A DNA stretch of 40,688 nt from Nocardia concava NBRC 100430 (GCF_000308815.1 NZ_BAFX01000119.1:1-40688); one strand, 5' to 3'; counted from the first letter of the stretch, positions 22,087 through 29,486 are shown. Notes: generated from the letters alone by a model not told the origin. Made by a program: numbers and translations.

Positions 22087-23412
22087 ATGGCAGCGACGAA
22101 GGTTTTCGCCGCCCGGTTGGCGGGCTTGGTGGTACTGGGACCGGACGGCGAGTCTATCGGCCGCCTCCGCGACATCGTGATCTCCATACGGTACGACCGC
22201 CAGCAGCCCCGGGTCCTCGGCATCCTGGTCGAACTGCCCACCCGCAAGCGGATTTTCGTGCCCATGCTGCGGGTCCAGGCCGTCGATCCGGGTGCGGTCA
22301 CGCTCACCACCGGGACCATCAGCGTCCGGCGATTCGAGCAGCGGCCCGGCGAGTTGCTGGCCGTCGCGCAGATCCTGGACTCCACGGTCAAGGTCAACGA
22401 TCCCGAACTCCCGCAACTCGCCGACGCCGATGTGGTCGTGGTCGATCTGGGCGTCGAGCAGGGCCGCACCCGCGACTGGGTGGTCTCGCGGGTCGCCGTG
22501 CGCGAACGCCGCCGCCTCGGGGTCGGTTTCGGGCGGCGCGGCGCGGTGCACGTGGTCGACTGGGCGATGGTGCGCGGGCTCACCCAGACCGAACTCAACC
22601 TGCCCGGCCAGGACGTCACCCAGCTGCTCGGCCAGTTCGAGGGCATGCGACCCGCCGACGTCGCGCACATGCTGCGCGAACTGCCACACAAGCGCCGCAT
22701 CGAGGTGGCCTCGGCCTTCGACGACGAGCGACTCGCCGACGTGGTGCAGGAACTTCCCGAGAACGATCAGGTGGAACTGCTCGAACAGCTCGGCGTGGAA
22801 CGCGCCGCCGACCTGCTCGAGGCCATGGACCCCGACGACGCCGCCGACCTGCTGGGCGAGCTGCCCGCGGGCGAGGCGGAATCGCTGCTGGCGCTGATGG
22901 ATCCGGAGGACTCCGAACCGGTGCGCCGCCTGCTCGAGCACGCGCCCTACACCGCCGGTGGTCTGATGACCCCGGACGCGGTGGTGCTGACCGCGTCCAC
23001 CACGGTCGCCGAGGCGCTCGCCCGCATCCGCGATCCGGAGCTGACCCCCGCCCTGGCCTCGATGGCCTTCGTGGTCCGCCCGCCCACCGCCACGCCGACC
23101 GGCCGCTACCTGGGCTGCGTGCATTTCCAGCAGCTGCTGCGGGAACCACCCGCGAACATGGTCGGCGGCATCGTCGACACCGATCTGGTGCAGTTGCGGC
23201 CCGAGGCCCCGCTGACCGCCGTGACCCGCTACTTCGCCACCTACAACCTGGTGTGCGGACCGGTGGTGGACGCGGAGAATCATCTACTGGGCGCCGTCAC
23301 CGTCGACGACGTGCTCGACCATCTGCTGCCCGAGGATTGGCGCGAGCAGGACGAAGACCATCACGACGTGCACGGTGTGCCCGTGATCGAGGGGACGGGA
23401 GGCCGCGCGTGA
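22087..23412 (+). CDS. MgtE N-terminal/CBS-domain protein without a channel domain
   Basis: A 441-residue soluble protein. Residues about 1-85 form a PRC-barrel-like beta module (FAARLAGLVVLGPDGESIGRLRDIVI). Residues about 170-290 are the helical MgtE N-domain with repeating acidic motifs (LRELPHKRRIEVASAFDDERLADVVQELP, MDPDDAADLLGELP). A CBS pair (about 300-420) begins TAGGLMTPDAV. The transmembrane domain of MgtE magnesium channels is absent. The likely orthologue is M. tuberculosis Rv1232c. It probably senses Mg2+ or nucleotides and may act on the DUF1003 membrane protein whose gene overlaps its stop (GTGA). TAGCCT lies eight bases before ATG 22087; no Shine-Dalgarno is seen. Confidence 0.9.
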   Translation: MAATKVFAARLAGLVVLGPDGESIGRLRDIVISIRYDRQQPRVLGILVELPTRKRIFVPMLRVQAVDPGAVTLTTGTISVRRFEQRPGELLAVAQILDSTVKVNDPELPQLADADVVVVDLGVEQGRTRDWVVSRVAVRERRRLGVGFGRRGAVHVVDWAMVRGLTQTELNLPGQDVTQLLGQFEGMRPADVAHMLRELPHKRRIEVASAFDDERLADVVQELPENDQVELLEQLGVERAADLLEAMDPDDAADLLGELPAGEAESLLALMDPEDSEPVRRLLEHAPYTAGGLMTPDAVVLTASTTVAEALARIRDPELTPALASMAFVVRPPTATPTGRYLGCVHFQQLLREPPANMVGGIVDTDLVQLRPEAPLTAVTRYFATYNLVCGPVVDAENHLLGAVTVDDVLDHLLPEDWREQDEDHHDVHGVPVIEGTGGRA

Positions 23413-23996
23413 GCGAACGGCTGGAGAAACTCAGCGCCCGCCAGCGCCTCGAAACGCCCATGGAGAACCGCTTCCGCGGGCTGGACTGGGATGCCGAGGC
23501 GCTCGCCCGCACCAGCGAGCAGATCGCCCGATTCCTGGGCACGGGGCGCTATCTGGTGATCCAGACCGTGGTCGTGGTGGTGTGGATTCTGCTCAACGTC
23601 TTCGCCGTCACCCTGCGCTGGGATCCGTACCCGTTCATCCTGCTGAACCTCGCGTTCTCCACCCAGGCCGCCTACGCCGCGCCGCTGATCCTCTTGGCGC
23701 AGAACCGTCAGGACAATCGCGACCGGGTGTCCTTGGAGGAGGACCGGTCCCGAGCGGCCCAGACGAAGGCCGACACCGAATTCCTGGCGCGCGAACTGGC
23801 GGCGCTGCGGCTGGCCGTAGGCGAGGTCGCCACGCGCGACTACGTGCGCAGGGAACTGGACGACATCAAGGAGACCCTGGTCAGATTGGAGAAACTGGCG
23901 GTCGGCGGGGAGGTCGTCAGGGTCAAGAAAGCAAAGAAGAGTACCGAGCGGAAGACGGACGAGGTCGCAATTTCGGCACAAAAAGATGGCGACTGA
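23409..23996 (+). CDS. DUF1003 membrane protein
   Basis: A 195-residue protein with two transmembrane helices (YLVIQTVVVVVWILLNVFAVTL and PFILLNLAFSTQAAYAAPLILLAQNRQ) typical of DUF1003, preceded by a short soluble segment. A charged, partly coiled-coil tail (about 115-195) ends Lys/Glu-rich. GTG 23409 overlaps the MgtE-N/CBS stop. The likely counterpart is M. tuberculosis Rv1231c. The function is unknown; tight coupling to an MgtE-type sensor suggests a joint role, perhaps in ion or envelope homeostasis. The reading frame stays open far upstream, but only this part is supported. Confidence 0.9.
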   Translation: MSERLEKLSARQRLETPMENRFRGLDWDAEALARTSEQIARFLGTGRYLVIQTVVVVVWILLNVFAVTLRWDPYPFILLNLAFSTQAAYAAPLILLAQNRQDNRDRVSLEEDRSRAAQTKADTEFLARELAALRLAVGEVATRDYVRRELDDIKETLVRLEKLAVGGEVVRVKKAKKSTERKTDEVAISAQKDGD

Positions 23997-24125
23997 CCAC
24001 AGAAGTTGTTCCGAACGAGCTGACTCATGGGTAACCTGGATCACGTTGTTCCGAGCGACCGACCCAGACACTGCCGCAGTATGAGTGTCACCCCCGGGAA
24101 CCGGCCGCACGACTGAGGGGATTGT

Positions 24126-25568
24126 GTGGTGGCGAAGAGAATATCTGCTCCGGTGACAGCGTCGGCGCTGTTGATAGCGGGCCTGGTCACCGCCGGTTCG
24201 ACCACCAATACCACGGTTCACACCGCCGCCCCGCAGGCCGCTCCGGACGCCTTGCTGGCGGCCGCCTCGGCGCACAACGCGAGCGTGAACAGTCCCGTCG
24301 AAACGCCCTCGGATCAAACCGTAGGGCTGGTTCCGGCGGCTCCGGAGGCCCCCCGCAAACTCAGCGCAATGACCCCGCCCGCGGACGGCGTCCCGCTCTT
24401 CGGCGGCACCGTTCCGCTGCACGACATCGCCCTGCCCGGCGGCAGCGGCGTGCTCGGAATTCCCGAGATCGTGCTGGCCGCCTACCGCAATGCCGAACTG
24501 GCGCTGCAGTCCTCGGACCCGAACTGCCACCTGCCGTGGTACCTGCTGGCCGGCATCGGCCGCATCGAGTCCAACCACGCCGACAACGGCCGCACCGATG
24601 CCGCGGGCACCACGGTCAGCCCGATCTACGGCCCGGCGCTGGACGGCACGCTGCCCGGCAACGAGATCATCAAGGCCGCCGACGGCAACTACGTGCGCGC
24701 CATCGGGCCCATGCAGTTCCTGCCCAGCACCTGGTCGGTGTACGCCGCCAATGGAAAGGGCAGCGGCACACCGGATCCCAACAACGTCTTCGACGCGGCA
24801 TTGGCGGCGGGCAAGTACCTGTGCTCGGGCGGGCTGGATCTGGCCGATTCGCAGCAGCAGCTGCGGGCCGTGCTGCGCTACAACAACTCCGTCGCCTACG
24901 CGGCCAATGTGCTCAGCTGGGCCAACGCCTACAAGACCGGCGGCGCGCCGCAGCAGGTCACCATTTCCCCGGATCTGGTGCCCAACAACTACGTTCCGGT
25001 CAGCGGTCCCGATATCACGGTGGCCTCCACCACGATTCCGGCCACCACCGAGGCCGAGACCACGCAGCCGACCACCACGGTCCAGACGCCGACCCAGGTG
25101 ATGATCACCATCCCGGGTCTGCCGCCGATCCCCTGCGGCATCTTCTGCCCGGCCCCGGTCCAGCCCGCGAATCCCTGTGAGCAGGCGGCGGTTCCGGCGA
25201 ATCCGGATCAGAAGCTGCCCGAGAGCGGTACGCCCGGCGAGCAGGTGATCGGGTCCGACGGGCAGCCGGTCACGACCGCCGAGGGCAAGCCGATCGTGTT
25301 CGGCCCCGACGGCAAGCCGGTGGTCAAGGATCAGGCGCTCACCAGTTGCAATGTCCAGGCGGGACAGCAGGATCAGCCGCAGCAGGCCGTCCAGCAACCG
25401 CAGGATCAGCAAACTGTTCAGCCGACCAAGACGCCCGAGCCCGAGCCGATGGCACCGGCGGATTCCGCTCCGGACACCGTCGAAACCACCACTCCCGCGC
25501 CCGGCATCACGCTGCCGTTCGGCATCACGATTCCGCTGCCGGTTCCGGCGCCCGCGCCCGCCCCGTAA
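24126..25568 (+). CDS. Secreted lytic transglycosylase with long Pro/Gln-rich tail
   Basis: A 480-residue precursor. After a hydrophobic leader and a variable Ala/Pro region, a MltB/Slt35-like transglycosylase domain occupies about residues 110-275, with catalytic Glu148 in LLAGIGRIESNH, then GPMQFLPSTWSVYA and AVLRYNNSVAYAANVLSWANAY. The remaining 200 residues are low-complexity (Thr, Pro, Gln), with a few cysteines, and end PVPAPAPAP. It would cleave peptidoglycan in the wall. Start: GTG 24126 or GTG 24129, both with GAGGGGA upstream. The EF-hand-like loop present in the next gene is degenerate here (NGKGSGTPD). Likely counterpart: Rv1230c. Confidence 0.9.
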   Translation: MVAKRISAPVTASALLIAGLVTAGSTTNTTVHTAAPQAAPDALLAAASAHNASVNSPVETPSDQTVGLVPAAPEAPRKLSAMTPPADGVPLFGGTVPLHDIALPGGSGVLGIPEIVLAAYRNAELALQSSDPNCHLPWYLLAGIGRIESNHADNGRTDAAGTTVSPIYGPALDGTLPGNEIIKAADGNYVRAIGPMQFLPSTWSVYAANGKGSGTPDPNNVFDAALAAGKYLCSGGLDLADSQQQLRAVLRYNNSVAYAANVLSWANAYKTGGAPQQVTISPDLVPNNYVPVSGPDITVASTTIPATTEAETTQPTTTVQTPTQVMITIPGLPPIPCGIFCPAPVQPANPCEQAAVPANPDQKLPESGTPGEQVIGSDGQPVTTAEGKPIVFGPDGKPVVKDQALTSCNVQAGQQDQPQQAVQQPQDQQTVQPTKTPEPEPMAPADSAPDTVETTTPAPGITLPFGITIPLPVPAPAPAP

Positions 25569-25581
25569 CGAATGTGTGATT

Positions 25582-25614
25582 CGCGAGTTTCGGAGCGTCG
25601 CTCCGGAACTCGCG
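25582..25614 (+). terminator. Rho-independent terminator after the first transglycosylase
   Basis: A 15-bp stem (25582-25596 with 25600-25614, one G-U pair), 3-base loop and tail TTTGACTTG. It lies 13 bases after the stop of the first transglycosylase, so the second has its own promoter. Confidence 0.82.
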
Positions 25615-25627
25615 TTTGACTTGGGAT

Positions 25628-25687
25628 TACTTCGAAACCTGAGAATTGGTCACGAAGTAGTAACGGGAAGGTCTCAGATAAGGTAAC
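25628..25687. promoter_or_regulatory. Regulatory region of the second transglycosylase with GTnAC repeats
   Basis: TACTTCG (25628-25634) and CGAAGTA (25653-25659) form an inverted repeat. Within and next to it are GTCAC (25649-25653), GTAAC (25660-25664, six bases after the first) and GTAAC (25683-25687). Direct GTnAC repeats are used by several actinobacterial response regulators, including, as I recall, MtrA-type factors that control wall hydrolases. The words are visible; the regulator is a guess. Confidence 0.35.
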
Positions 25688-25744
25688 GTGGCTTCCACTG
25701 CATCACCCCGGTATCTACCGATGGCAATGGAGGGTCACCACACA

Positions 25745-26611
25745 GTGGGTCGTCACCGCAAACCCCCGGTCCCGAAGGTTCGCCGTGGATCGGTCATCGC
25801 ATTAACCGGGCTGGTGCCCGCCGGACTCGCCACAGTTACCGGAGCCGGCGACGGGCACCTCACCGACAAGCTCACCGCCACCGTCCAGCAACAGCTGTCC
25901 AACGACGGGGACGAGCAACTACCCAGACCCGAGGCGGCCGAACCCGCCGCCGCTCCGGAACCGCTGCTGCACGAGGCCAAACAGGTTGGGCCCGTTGGCC
26001 CTCCGCAGGTGAAGACCGTCGCGCAGCCGGACGACCGGATGCCGTCGGCGCGCCCCGCCGGACCGCTCGGCATGCCGGGCGTGGCGTACGACGCCTACCA
26101 GAACGCGGAACATGTTCTGGCCGTGGAGAATCCGACCTGCAATATGCCGTGGAACCTGCTGGCCGGCATCGGCCGCGTCGAATCCACCCACGGCTTCGGC
26201 AAGATCGACGACAACGGGTATCCGCTGCAGAACGTCTACGGACCGGTCCTGGACGGAAGTCTGTACGGCAACAACGTGATCGCGACCGCCGAGGGCGGCG
26301 ACCTGGACGGACTGTCGGGCAGCTACCGGCGCGCCGTGGGCCCCATGCAGTTCCTGCCCGAGACCTGGCGCAAGTACGCGGCCGACGGCAATGGCGACGG
26401 CATCGCCGATCCGCAGAACATGTACGACGCCACGCTGACCGCGGGCAAGTACCTCTGCCAGGGCGGCCTCGACATGCGCGATCCGGGCCAGCAGACCCGG
26501 GCCATCCTCCGCTACAACAACTCCATGGCCTACGTCGCGAATGTGATGGCCTGGGAGACCGCGTACGGCTCCGGCGTCTCGCCCTCACCCGCCGCCCTGC
26601 CACGGATCTAG
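25745..26611 (+). CDS. Lytic transglycosylase with EF-hand-like calcium loop
   Basis: A 288-residue MltB/Slt35-type transglycosylase. The start GTG 25745 gives the N-terminus VGRHRKPPVPKVRRG, a basic start common in mycolata wall proteins, and has GGAGGG (25729-25734) ten bases upstream. GTG 25688 is an in-frame alternative. A hydrophobic leader is followed by a Pro/Glu-rich linker, then the catalytic domain from about 108: LLAGIGRVESTHG with catalytic Glu146, GPMQFLPETWRKYA, and DGNGDGIADPQNMYD. The last has the spacing of a calcium-binding loop, as in Slt35. It is paralogous to the preceding gene but lacks the long tail. Confidence 0.9.
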   Translation: MGRHRKPPVPKVRRGSVIALTGLVPAGLATVTGAGDGHLTDKLTATVQQQLSNDGDEQLPRPEAAEPAAAPEPLLHEAKQVGPVGPPQVKTVAQPDDRMPSARPAGPLGMPGVAYDAYQNAEHVLAVENPTCNMPWNLLAGIGRVESTHGFGKIDDNGYPLQNVYGPVLDGSLYGNNVIATAEGGDLDGLSGSYRRAVGPMQFLPETWRKYAADGNGDGIADPQNMYDATLTAGKYLCQGGLDMRDPGQQTRAILRYNNSMAYVANVMAWETAYGSGVSPSPAALPRI

Positions 26612-26629
26612 CGTCCCTAGACTGGCGGC

Positions 26630-27766
26630 ATGCCAGTGGTAACGGAATCGGATGTGCGGGGCGCGCTCGCGAAGGTGAACGACCCGGAGATCCGGAAGCC
26701 GATCACCGAGCTGGGCATGGTGAAGAGCGTCGAGGTCGGCGCGGATAGCAGTGTCCACGTTGTGATCTACCTGACGACGTCGGCGTGCCCGATGAAAACC
26801 GCCATCCAGGAACGGGTCACGAAGGCCGTGGCCGACGTGGCCGGGGTCGGCGCGATCACCGTCGAGCTCGACGTCATGAACGACGAGCAGCGCACCGAAC
26901 TGCGCCGCAAGCTGCGCGGCGATGCCGCCGAACCGGTCATCCCGTTCGCCCAGCCGGGCTCGCTGACCCGCGTGTACGCGGTCGCGTCCGGTAAGGGCGG
27001 CGTCGGAAAGTCTTCCGTCACCGTGAATCTCGCGGCCGCCATGGCCGCCAAGGGGCTGTCGGTCGGTGTCCTCGACGCCGACATCTACGGCCACAGCGTG
27101 CCGCGCATGCTGGGCACCGATCAGCGGCCGACCCAGGTCGAGCGGATGATCATGCCGCCCATCGCGCACGACGTGAAGGTCATCTCGATCTCCATGTTCA
27201 CCCAGGGCAACACGCCCGTGGTGTGGCGCGGCCCGATGCTGCACCGCGCACTGCAGCAGTTCCTGGCCGACGTGTTCTGGGGCGATCTCGACATCCTCCT
27301 GCTGGACCTGCCGCCGGGCACCGGCGACGTGGCCATCTCGCTCGCCCAGCTGATCCCCAACGCGGAGATCCTGGTCGTCACCACCCCGCAGCTGGCCGCG
27401 GCCGAGGTCGCCGAGCGGGCCGGGTCCATCGCGCTGCAGACGCGGCAGCGCATCGCCGGTGTCATCGAGAACATGTCGTGGCTGGATCTGCCCGACGGCT
27501 CCCGCATGGAGCTCTACGGCTCCGGCGGCGGGCAGACCGTGGCCGACAACCTGACCAAGGCGATCGGCGCCAATGTGCCGCTGCTGGGCCAGATCCCGAT
27601 CGAGCAGCAGCTGCGCGAGGCCGGCGACGAGGGCACCCCGATCGTGCTGCGCGCCCCGGAGAGCGCCTCCGGCAAGGCCCTGCTGGAGATCTCCGACAAG
27701 CTCGCCGTCCGCCGCCGCGGCCTCGCGGGCATGTCCCTCAGCATCGACACCACCCGCCACCTGTAA
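26630..27766 (+). CDS. mrp: Mrp/ApbC-type P-loop ATPase (iron-sulphur carrier family)
   Basis: A 378-residue protein. An N-terminal MIP18/DUF59 domain (about 5-95; VNDPEIRKPITELGMV, TTSACPMK) is joined to a deviant Walker ATPase with SGKGGVGKSS (GKGGVGKS at 121-128), VLDADIYGHSVPRML and LLLDLPPGTGDV. The family binds and hands over Fe-S clusters. The CxxC pair that ligates the cluster in most Mrp proteins should follow ENMS, but here the text is ENMSWLDLPDGSRMELYGSGGG with no cysteine. As I recall, the M. tuberculosis orthologue Rv1229c also lacks it. TAGACT ends six bases before ATG 26630 with no Shine-Dalgarno: probably leaderless. Confidence 0.93.
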   Translation: MPVVTESDVRGALAKVNDPEIRKPITELGMVKSVEVGADSSVHVVIYLTTSACPMKTAIQERVTKAVADVAGVGAITVELDVMNDEQRTELRRKLRGDAAEPVIPFAQPGSLTRVYAVASGKGGVGKSSVTVNLAAAMAAKGLSVGVLDADIYGHSVPRMLGTDQRPTQVERMIMPPIAHDVKVISISMFTQGNTPVVWRGPMLHRALQQFLADVFWGDLDILLLDLPPGTGDVAISLAQLIPNAEILVVTTPQLAAAEVAERAGSIALQTRQRIAGVIENMSWLDLPDGSRMELYGSGGGQTVADNLTKAIGANVPLLGQIPIEQQLREAGDEGTPIVLRAPESASGKALLEISDKLAVRRRGLAGMSLSIDTTRHL

Positions 27767-27786
27767 CCGCCTCCGCGGATCCCCCC

Positions 27787-27860
27787 GTCATTCCGGCGTG
27801 CTTTTGGCCGGAATCCACCCTGTCCGCTGTGGATCCCGGCCAAATACGCGCCGGGATGAC
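27787..27860. repeat. REP-like palindromic intergenic element, copy 2
   Basis: Left arm 27787-27817 begins GTCATTCCGGCGTGCTTTTG. Right arm 27830-27860 is its near reverse complement, ending GCGCCGGGATGAC. The arms match those of the copy at 5603-5667. The RNA could form a hairpin of about 28 bp with a 12-base loop. It lies 21 bases after the mrp stop. Confidence 0.88.
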
Positions 27861-27910
27861 GAGGTAGTGCACGCCGGGATGACGAGGTAGTGCACGCCGA
27901 GATGACGAGG
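27855..27910. repeat. 23-bp tandem repeat overlapping the palindrome's right arm
   Basis: Units GATGACGAGGTAGTGCACGC.. occupy 27855-27877 and 27878-27900, with a partial third (27901-27910). The first unit starts inside the right arm of the palindrome. The remaining bases to 28004 hold a possible promoter for the next gene but no other recognisable feature. Confidence 0.85.
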
Positions 27911-28004
27911 TTTTGCTCTCCCGTTGTGAGGCAAGGAATTCGAGGGCCGGATTCCGCCAGGGGCTAGGGCGGTCGTGGGCGGGCGCTGCACCTAAGCTCG
28001 GGGC

Positions 28005-28535
28005 ATGCTCACGATGCTGCTGTACGTGCTGATCGTCGGATTGGTCGCCGCGCTGCTGTTCCTGGTGGCGAGTGCGATCTTCGGGCGCTCCGAGGAGCTC
28101 GGGCCGCTACCGGAGGGGACGACCGTCACCGTGCTGCCCGCCTCGGGCATCAGCGCCTGCGATGTGCGCGCGCTGCGGTTCCAGCAGGTGTTCCGCGGGT
28201 ACAAGGCGGGCGAGGTGGACTGGGCGCTGACGCGGCTCGCGGCACGCATCGACGAGTTGGAGGGGCAGCTGGCCCGCGCGACGGCAGGGGCGACGGGGGC
28301 GACGGGCGCGGCGCAATCGCAGTCCACGGCCGAACCGTCCCCGAATGGTGGCGCTCCCATTCCACAGGTGCTGCCCGGCGAGTCCGCCCCGGCCGCGCCG
28401 ATTCCGACTCCCGCTCCCATTCCGGCTCCTGCCCCAGCACCCGCACCGGCACCGGCACCGGCCGAGTCCACGACCTCCACCGCCGAGGTCACAACGACCC
28501 CGGTTCAGCGGAGCGAGGAGCCGGGTCCGCGATGA
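28005..28535 (+). CDS. DivIVA-like single-pass membrane protein (Rv1209-like)
   Basis: A 176-residue protein. An N-terminal transmembrane helix (about 3-27) leads to a cytoplasmic DivIVA-type element (DVRALRFQQVFRGYKAGEVDWALTRLAARIDELEGQL), where the FxxxxRGY and following coiled coil are the family signature. A Pro/Ala-repeat tail (PAPIPAPAPAPAPAP) follows. DivIVA proteins recognise curved membrane and organise polar growth in actinomycetes; this small version has no known role. TAAGCT ends six bases before ATG 28005 with no Shine-Dalgarno, consistent with a leaderless message. The stop overlaps the tag start (ATGA). Confidence 0.85.
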   Translation: MLTMLLYVLIVGLVAALLFLVASAIFGRSEELGPLPEGTTVTVLPASGISACDVRALRFQQVFRGYKAGEVDWALTRLAARIDELEGQLARATAGATGATGAAQSQSTAEPSPNGGAPIPQVLPGESAPAAPIPTPAPIPAPAPAPAPAPAPAESTTSTAEVTTTPVQRSEEPGPR

Positions 28536-29104
28536 CAACGGAATCGAACGGCGACGGCCGGATTCGCTGCGGGTGGTCGGAAGGTAGCCAGCTTTATCGG
28601 GATTACCACGATCAGGAGTGGGGACAGCCGCTGCACGGCGATGACGCGCTTTTCGAGCGAATGTGCCTCGAGGCGTTTCAGTCGGGTTTGGCGTGGATCA
28701 CGATTTTGCGGAAGCGGCCCGCCTTCCGGACGGCATTCGAGGGCTTCGCGATCGAGCGGGTGGCGGAGTTCGGAGAGGCCGACGTGGAACGCCTCATGGC
28801 GGATCCGGGCATTGTTCGCAATCGCGCCAAAATACTGGCCAGCGTCCACAATGCGCGGGTTGCCCGGGATCTCGGGGAGAGCCTGGACACACTGCTCTGG
28901 TCCTATGCCCCGGCCCCGCGCAAACGGCCCCGGAGCCTGTCCGATGTGCCCGCTGTCACAGCCGAATCCACCGCTCTCGCAAAAGAACTCAAGCGGCGCG
29001 GGTTCAAATTCGTGGGGCCCACGACCGCCTACGCACTCATGCAGGCGACAGGGATGGTAGACGATCACATCAGCGATTGCTGGGTGAATGTGAGTACTCG
29101 TTGA
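28532..29104 (+). CDS. tag: DNA-3-methyladenine glycosylase I
   Basis: A 190-residue base-excision repair enzyme that removes 3-methyladenine. Family landmarks: RCGW near the N-terminus (first zinc Cys), YRDYHDQEWGQPLHGDDALFERMCLEAFQSGLAWITILRKR, RNRAKI, and the C-terminal GFKFVGPTTAYALMQATGMVDDHISDCW (zinc His and Cys). It is translationally coupled to the DivIVA-like gene by an ATGA overlap, as with Rv1209-Rv1210 in M. tuberculosis. Confidence 0.96.
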   Translation: MTTESNGDGRIRCGWSEGSQLYRDYHDQEWGQPLHGDDALFERMCLEAFQSGLAWITILRKRPAFRTAFEGFAIERVAEFGEADVERLMADPGIVRNRAKILASVHNARVARDLGESLDTLLWSYAPAPRKRPRSLSDVPAVTAESTALAKELKRRGFKFVGPTTAYALMQATGMVDDHISDCWVNVSTR

Positions 29105-29174
29105 ACGCCACGTCGGTCGGTTTTTGGAACTCAGGTACCCGCCCCGATCCGCGATAGGGAAGAATGGGCTAGGT

Positions 29175-29201
29175 GCGGCCCGCCACATACCGGCGGGCTG
29201 C
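29175..29201 (+). terminator. GC-rich hairpin between tag and the DUF3117 gene
   Basis: Stem core GCCCGCC (29178-29184) with GGCGGGC (29192-29198), extendable to 10 bp with one wobble pair, 7-base loop. Only CCTGGTTGG follows. It could end the tag message or sit in the leader of the next gene. Confidence 0.4.
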
Positions 29202-29225
29202 CTGGTTGGTGACAACTGGAGTTCC

Positions 29226-29282
29226 ATGAAAGTGCGCAGCAGACCGCGCAGATCTGGAGGGAGCAGAGGATGGCGGCCATGA
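29226..29282 (+). CDS. Possible 18-residue Arg-rich upstream ORF
   Basis: ATG 29226 opens an 18-codon frame (MKVRSRPRRSGGSRGWRP) with seven basic residues. GGAG lies four bases before the ATG. The Shine-Dalgarno of the DUF3117 gene (GGAGG, 29256-29260) is inside this frame, and its TGA (29280-29282) overlaps the ATG of DUF3117 codon 4 in an ATGA junction. It could be a leader peptide that tunes DUF3117 translation. A chance frame of this length is also possible. Confidence 0.35.
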   Translation: MKVRSRPRRSGGSRGWRP

Positions 29283-29437
29283 AGCCCCGCACCGGGGACG
29301 GTCCCCTCGAGGCAACCAAGGAAGGGCGTGGAATCGTGATGCGGGTTCCACTCGAGGGTGGCGGGCGGCTGGTCGTCGAGCTCACGCCGGATGAAGCCGC
29401 AGCGCTGGGTGAAGAACTCACCAAAGTCACCGCCTAG
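29270..29437 (+). CDS. DUF3117 small conserved protein (Rv1211-like)
   Basis: A 55-residue protein almost identical to what I remember of the actinobacterial DUF3117 family: MAAMKPRTGDGPLEATKEGRG, then VMRVPLEGGGRLVVELTPDEAAALGEEL. GGAGG (29256-29260) is nine bases upstream of ATG 29270. The high conservation of such a small protein suggests an essential binding partner, but no function is known. A short ORF overlaps its start. In M. tuberculosis the counterpart Rv1211 lies between tagA and glgA, and here it is between tag and a methyltransferase gene. Confidence 0.93.
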   Translation: MAAMKPRTGDGPLEATKEGRGIVMRVPLEGGGRLVVELTPDEAAALGEELTKVTA

Positions 29438-29465
29438 CAGCGAAAACTCAACCCACGGGACGTTC

Positions 29466-29480
29466 GGGGGCCCCGCCCCC
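29466..29480 (+). terminator. Very GC-rich hairpin after the DUF3117 gene
   Basis: GGGGGC (29466-29471), loop CCC, GCCCCC (29475-29480). Further small palindromes (CCCCTTGGGG at 29483-29492, GGGGCCGATGCCCC just after) follow. No T-run. It overlaps the region where the next gene must start, so it could affect that gene's translation. Confidence 0.4.
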
Positions 29481-29486
29481 GACCCC

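Noticed and set aside
20304..23408. Very long plus-strand open frame leading into the DUF1003 gene
   Set aside because: It crosses the SUFU, YflT and CitE genes in antisense and the MgtE-N gene out of frame. Only the part from GTG 23409 has protein family features and translational coupling.
23997..24125. c-di-AMP (ydaO-type) riboswitch before the transglycosylase
   Set aside because: Such switches occur before wall hydrolases in actinomycetes, but the conserved segments were not recognisable and the region is short. A covariance-model search would decide.
27855..27910. Could the 23-bp repeats be a CRISPR array or origin iterons
   Set aside because: No spacers, fewer than three units and no replication gene; better explained as growth from the palindrome arm.
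28532..29269. tRNA-like hairpins near tag
   Set aside because: The stems do not form a cloverleaf and there is no T-loop GTTCGA with matching acceptor arms. No tRNA was found in the window.
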